Below the pieces are notes generated by a model. The model worked only from the letters and a program-made list of their open reading frames with translations. It made no database searches and was not told the origin of the DNA. Positions 5,425-6,608 of a DNA stretch of 6,608 nt are shown here, one piece after another. Source of the stretch: Rhodospirillales bacterium 47_12_T64 (GTDB lineage: Bacteria > Pseudomonadota > Alphaproteobacteria > Kiloniellales > Kiloniellaceae); contig MABB01000002.1 in assembly GCA_002162915.1 (NCBI GenBank), positions 4,549 to 11,156 on the forward strand, in the 5' to 3' direction. The translations under genes were made by a program, and so were the position numbers. Numbering within the stretch: position 1 is the stretch's first letter; each line of letters opens with the position of its first letter.

Positions 5425-6608
5425 TTATTCTTGGTTATTTTTGGCGTTTTCATGGAATAGCTTCCACGTGATACCATCGTTAATCGCATTATAAGAGGCA
5501 TCAATAATATTTGGCGATACCCCCACCGTCGTCCAGCGCCGCCCGGTTGAATCACCGGATTCAATCATCACACGAGTTACAGCACGTGTGCCATCCTGAG
5601 GGGTTAAAATTCTGACCTTATAATCAAGCAACACCATATCTTCCAACTCTGGATAGAATGGCAGAAGAGCTTTCCTCAAGGCACAATCAAGCGCATTAAC
5701 CGGACCATTTCCGATGGATACTTCCATTATAGTCTTAGCACCGATATCAAGGGTAACCGTTGCTTCTGATTCAGTAACCAATTTCTGTCGCGCATCCCAC
5801 CTGCGATCATCCATAACTCGAAAGCGTGTAAGGGTGAAGTATTTGGGGATTTCACCAAAGGCACGTCGCGCCAAGAGCTCAAAGCTCGCTTCAGCACCAT
5901 CATAGGAATATCCTTCGTATTCACGGTCTTTTACCCGCTGCAACAAGGTATTCATTTTGCTGTCGTCCTGATCGTCCAGACTAATGTCCATATCCCTGAA
6001 CATTGCAACAACGTTTGCCCGCCCAGCCTGATCGGACACAACGATATGACGACGATTACCGACGATTACCGGATCAATGTGTTCGTAAGTTTTAGGGTCC
6101 TTTTCAACGGCGGACACGTGCAAACCACCTTTATGGGTAAAGGCAGACTGACCAACATAAGCAGCGTTGTTCAACGAAGCGCGATTAAGGCGCTCGTCAA
6201 GCATATGGGAGACGGAGGTTAGCTTTAGAAGCTGCTCATCACTTACCCCGATCTCATAGGACGTTTTTAGCTTGAGAGAAGGGATCAGTGATACAAGGTT
6301 GGCATTTCCGCACCTTTCGCCCAAGCCATTGAGCGTCCCCTGTATCTGTCGCGCACCTGCCTCAACAGCAGCCAGAGAGTTGGCAACGGCATTTTCAGTA
6401 TCATTATGACAATGAATACCAATTTGAGTACCCGGGATCTTGCTTGTGACTTCACCGACAATACGGCGAATTTCGTGCGGCAGTGTTCCGCCGTTGGTAT
6501 CGCACAGAACAATCCAGCGGGCACCGGCTTCATAAGCCGACAGCAAGCAATCCATGGCAAACTCAGGATTGGCCTTATAACCATCGAAGAAATGCTCGGC
6601 ATCAAACA
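5425..6608 (-). CDS. cimA: (R)-citramalate synthase, 5' end outside window
   Basis: This enzyme condenses acetyl-CoA with pyruvate to (R)-citramalate, the first step of the threonine-independent route to isoleucine. The frame stays open to the window edge; codons before the ATG at 6555 read FDAEHFFDGYKANPEFA, typical of this family, so 6555 is internal. About 393 C-terminal residues are visible of roughly 520-540. In fragment numbering, the TIM-barrel part has CDTNGGTLP (35-43), the metal-binding GIHCHND (63-69, His65 and His67) and GERCGNANL (96-104). The linker has HKGGLH (158-163) and VSDQAGRAN. The C-terminal LeuA-type regulatory domain, often the site of isoleucine feedback, starts near residue 270 and includes SIGNGPVNALD (297-307) and WTTVGVSPNIIDASYNA. 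The pattern fits the long citramalate synthase subfamily better than isopropylmalate or homocitrate synthase. It probably leads an operon with trmJ. Confidence 0.94.
   Translation of the reverse strand, partial: FDAEHFFDGYKANPEFAMDCLLSAYEAGARWIVLCDTNGGTLPHEIRRIVGEVTSKIPGTQIGIHCHNDTENAVANSLAAVEAGARQIQGTLNGLGERCGNANLVSLIPSLKLKTSYEIGVSDEQLLKLTSVSHMLDERLNRASLNNAAYVGQSAFTHKGGLHVSAVEKDPKTYEHIDPVIVGNRRHIVVSDQAGRANVVAMFRDMDISLDDQDDSKMNTLLQRVKDREYEGYSYDGAEASFELLARRAFGEIPKYFTLTRFRVMDDRRWDARQKLVTESEATVTLDIGAKTIMEVSIGNGPVNALDCALRKALLPFYPELEDMVLLDYKVRILTPQDGTRAVTRVMIESGDSTGRRWTTVGVSPNIIDASYNAINDGITWKLFHENAKNNQE

Noticed and set aside
6051..6070. Perfect 10-bp tandem repeat GACGATTACC x2 inside cimA
   Set aside because: It encodes VIVGNRR within the conserved VGN-RH stretch of the citramalate synthase family and does not break the frame. 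It is a codon coincidence, not a recent insertion.

Overview
The window reads as an ordinary chromosomal segment of an alphaproteobacterium. The evidence is the zinc-free S4 protein of alphaproteobacterial type, the short purL form, the adjacent bolA-like/monothiol glutaredoxin pair, and a long citramalate synthase beside a TrmJ-type methyltransferase. Base composition looks mid-range (just under half G+C by eye). A marine Rhodospirillales/Kiloniellales-like lineage is my best guess, but it is only a guess.

Layout, left to right. Plus strand: the 3' half of purL (cut by the window edge) with an intrinsic terminator; a bolA-like gene and a grxD-type CGFS glutaredoxin gene, probably one unit, closed by a strong terminator; then a small, unrecognised, probably secreted protein with two cysteines. 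A bidirectional terminator separates that gene from rpsD, which is on the minus strand. rpsD has a near-consensus promoter with a GC-rich discriminator and a leader of about 95 nt that may fold. Back-to-back with rpsD on the plus strand is a pita-bread-fold (M24) hydrolase homologue whose five metal-ligand positions all appear replaced. A second hairpin terminator lies between it and a minus-strand pair: the citramalate synthase gene cimA (5' end outside the window) followed 24 bp later by a trmJ-type 2'-O-methyltransferase gene.

The genes serve core metabolism: purine synthesis (purL), iron-sulfur handling and iron sensing (bolA/grxD), translation (rpsD, trmJ) and isoleucine synthesis (cimA). 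Apart from bolA with grxD, they are neighbours rather than parts of one pathway. I found no phage genes, CRISPR array, tRNA, rRNA or intact mobile element. The items most worth a second look are the metal-site-less M24 protein, the small secreted protein, a possible IS-end-like fragment after grxD, a 16-bp tandem duplication over a stop codon, and the rpsD leader. I see no convincing evidence of an undescribed multi-gene system.
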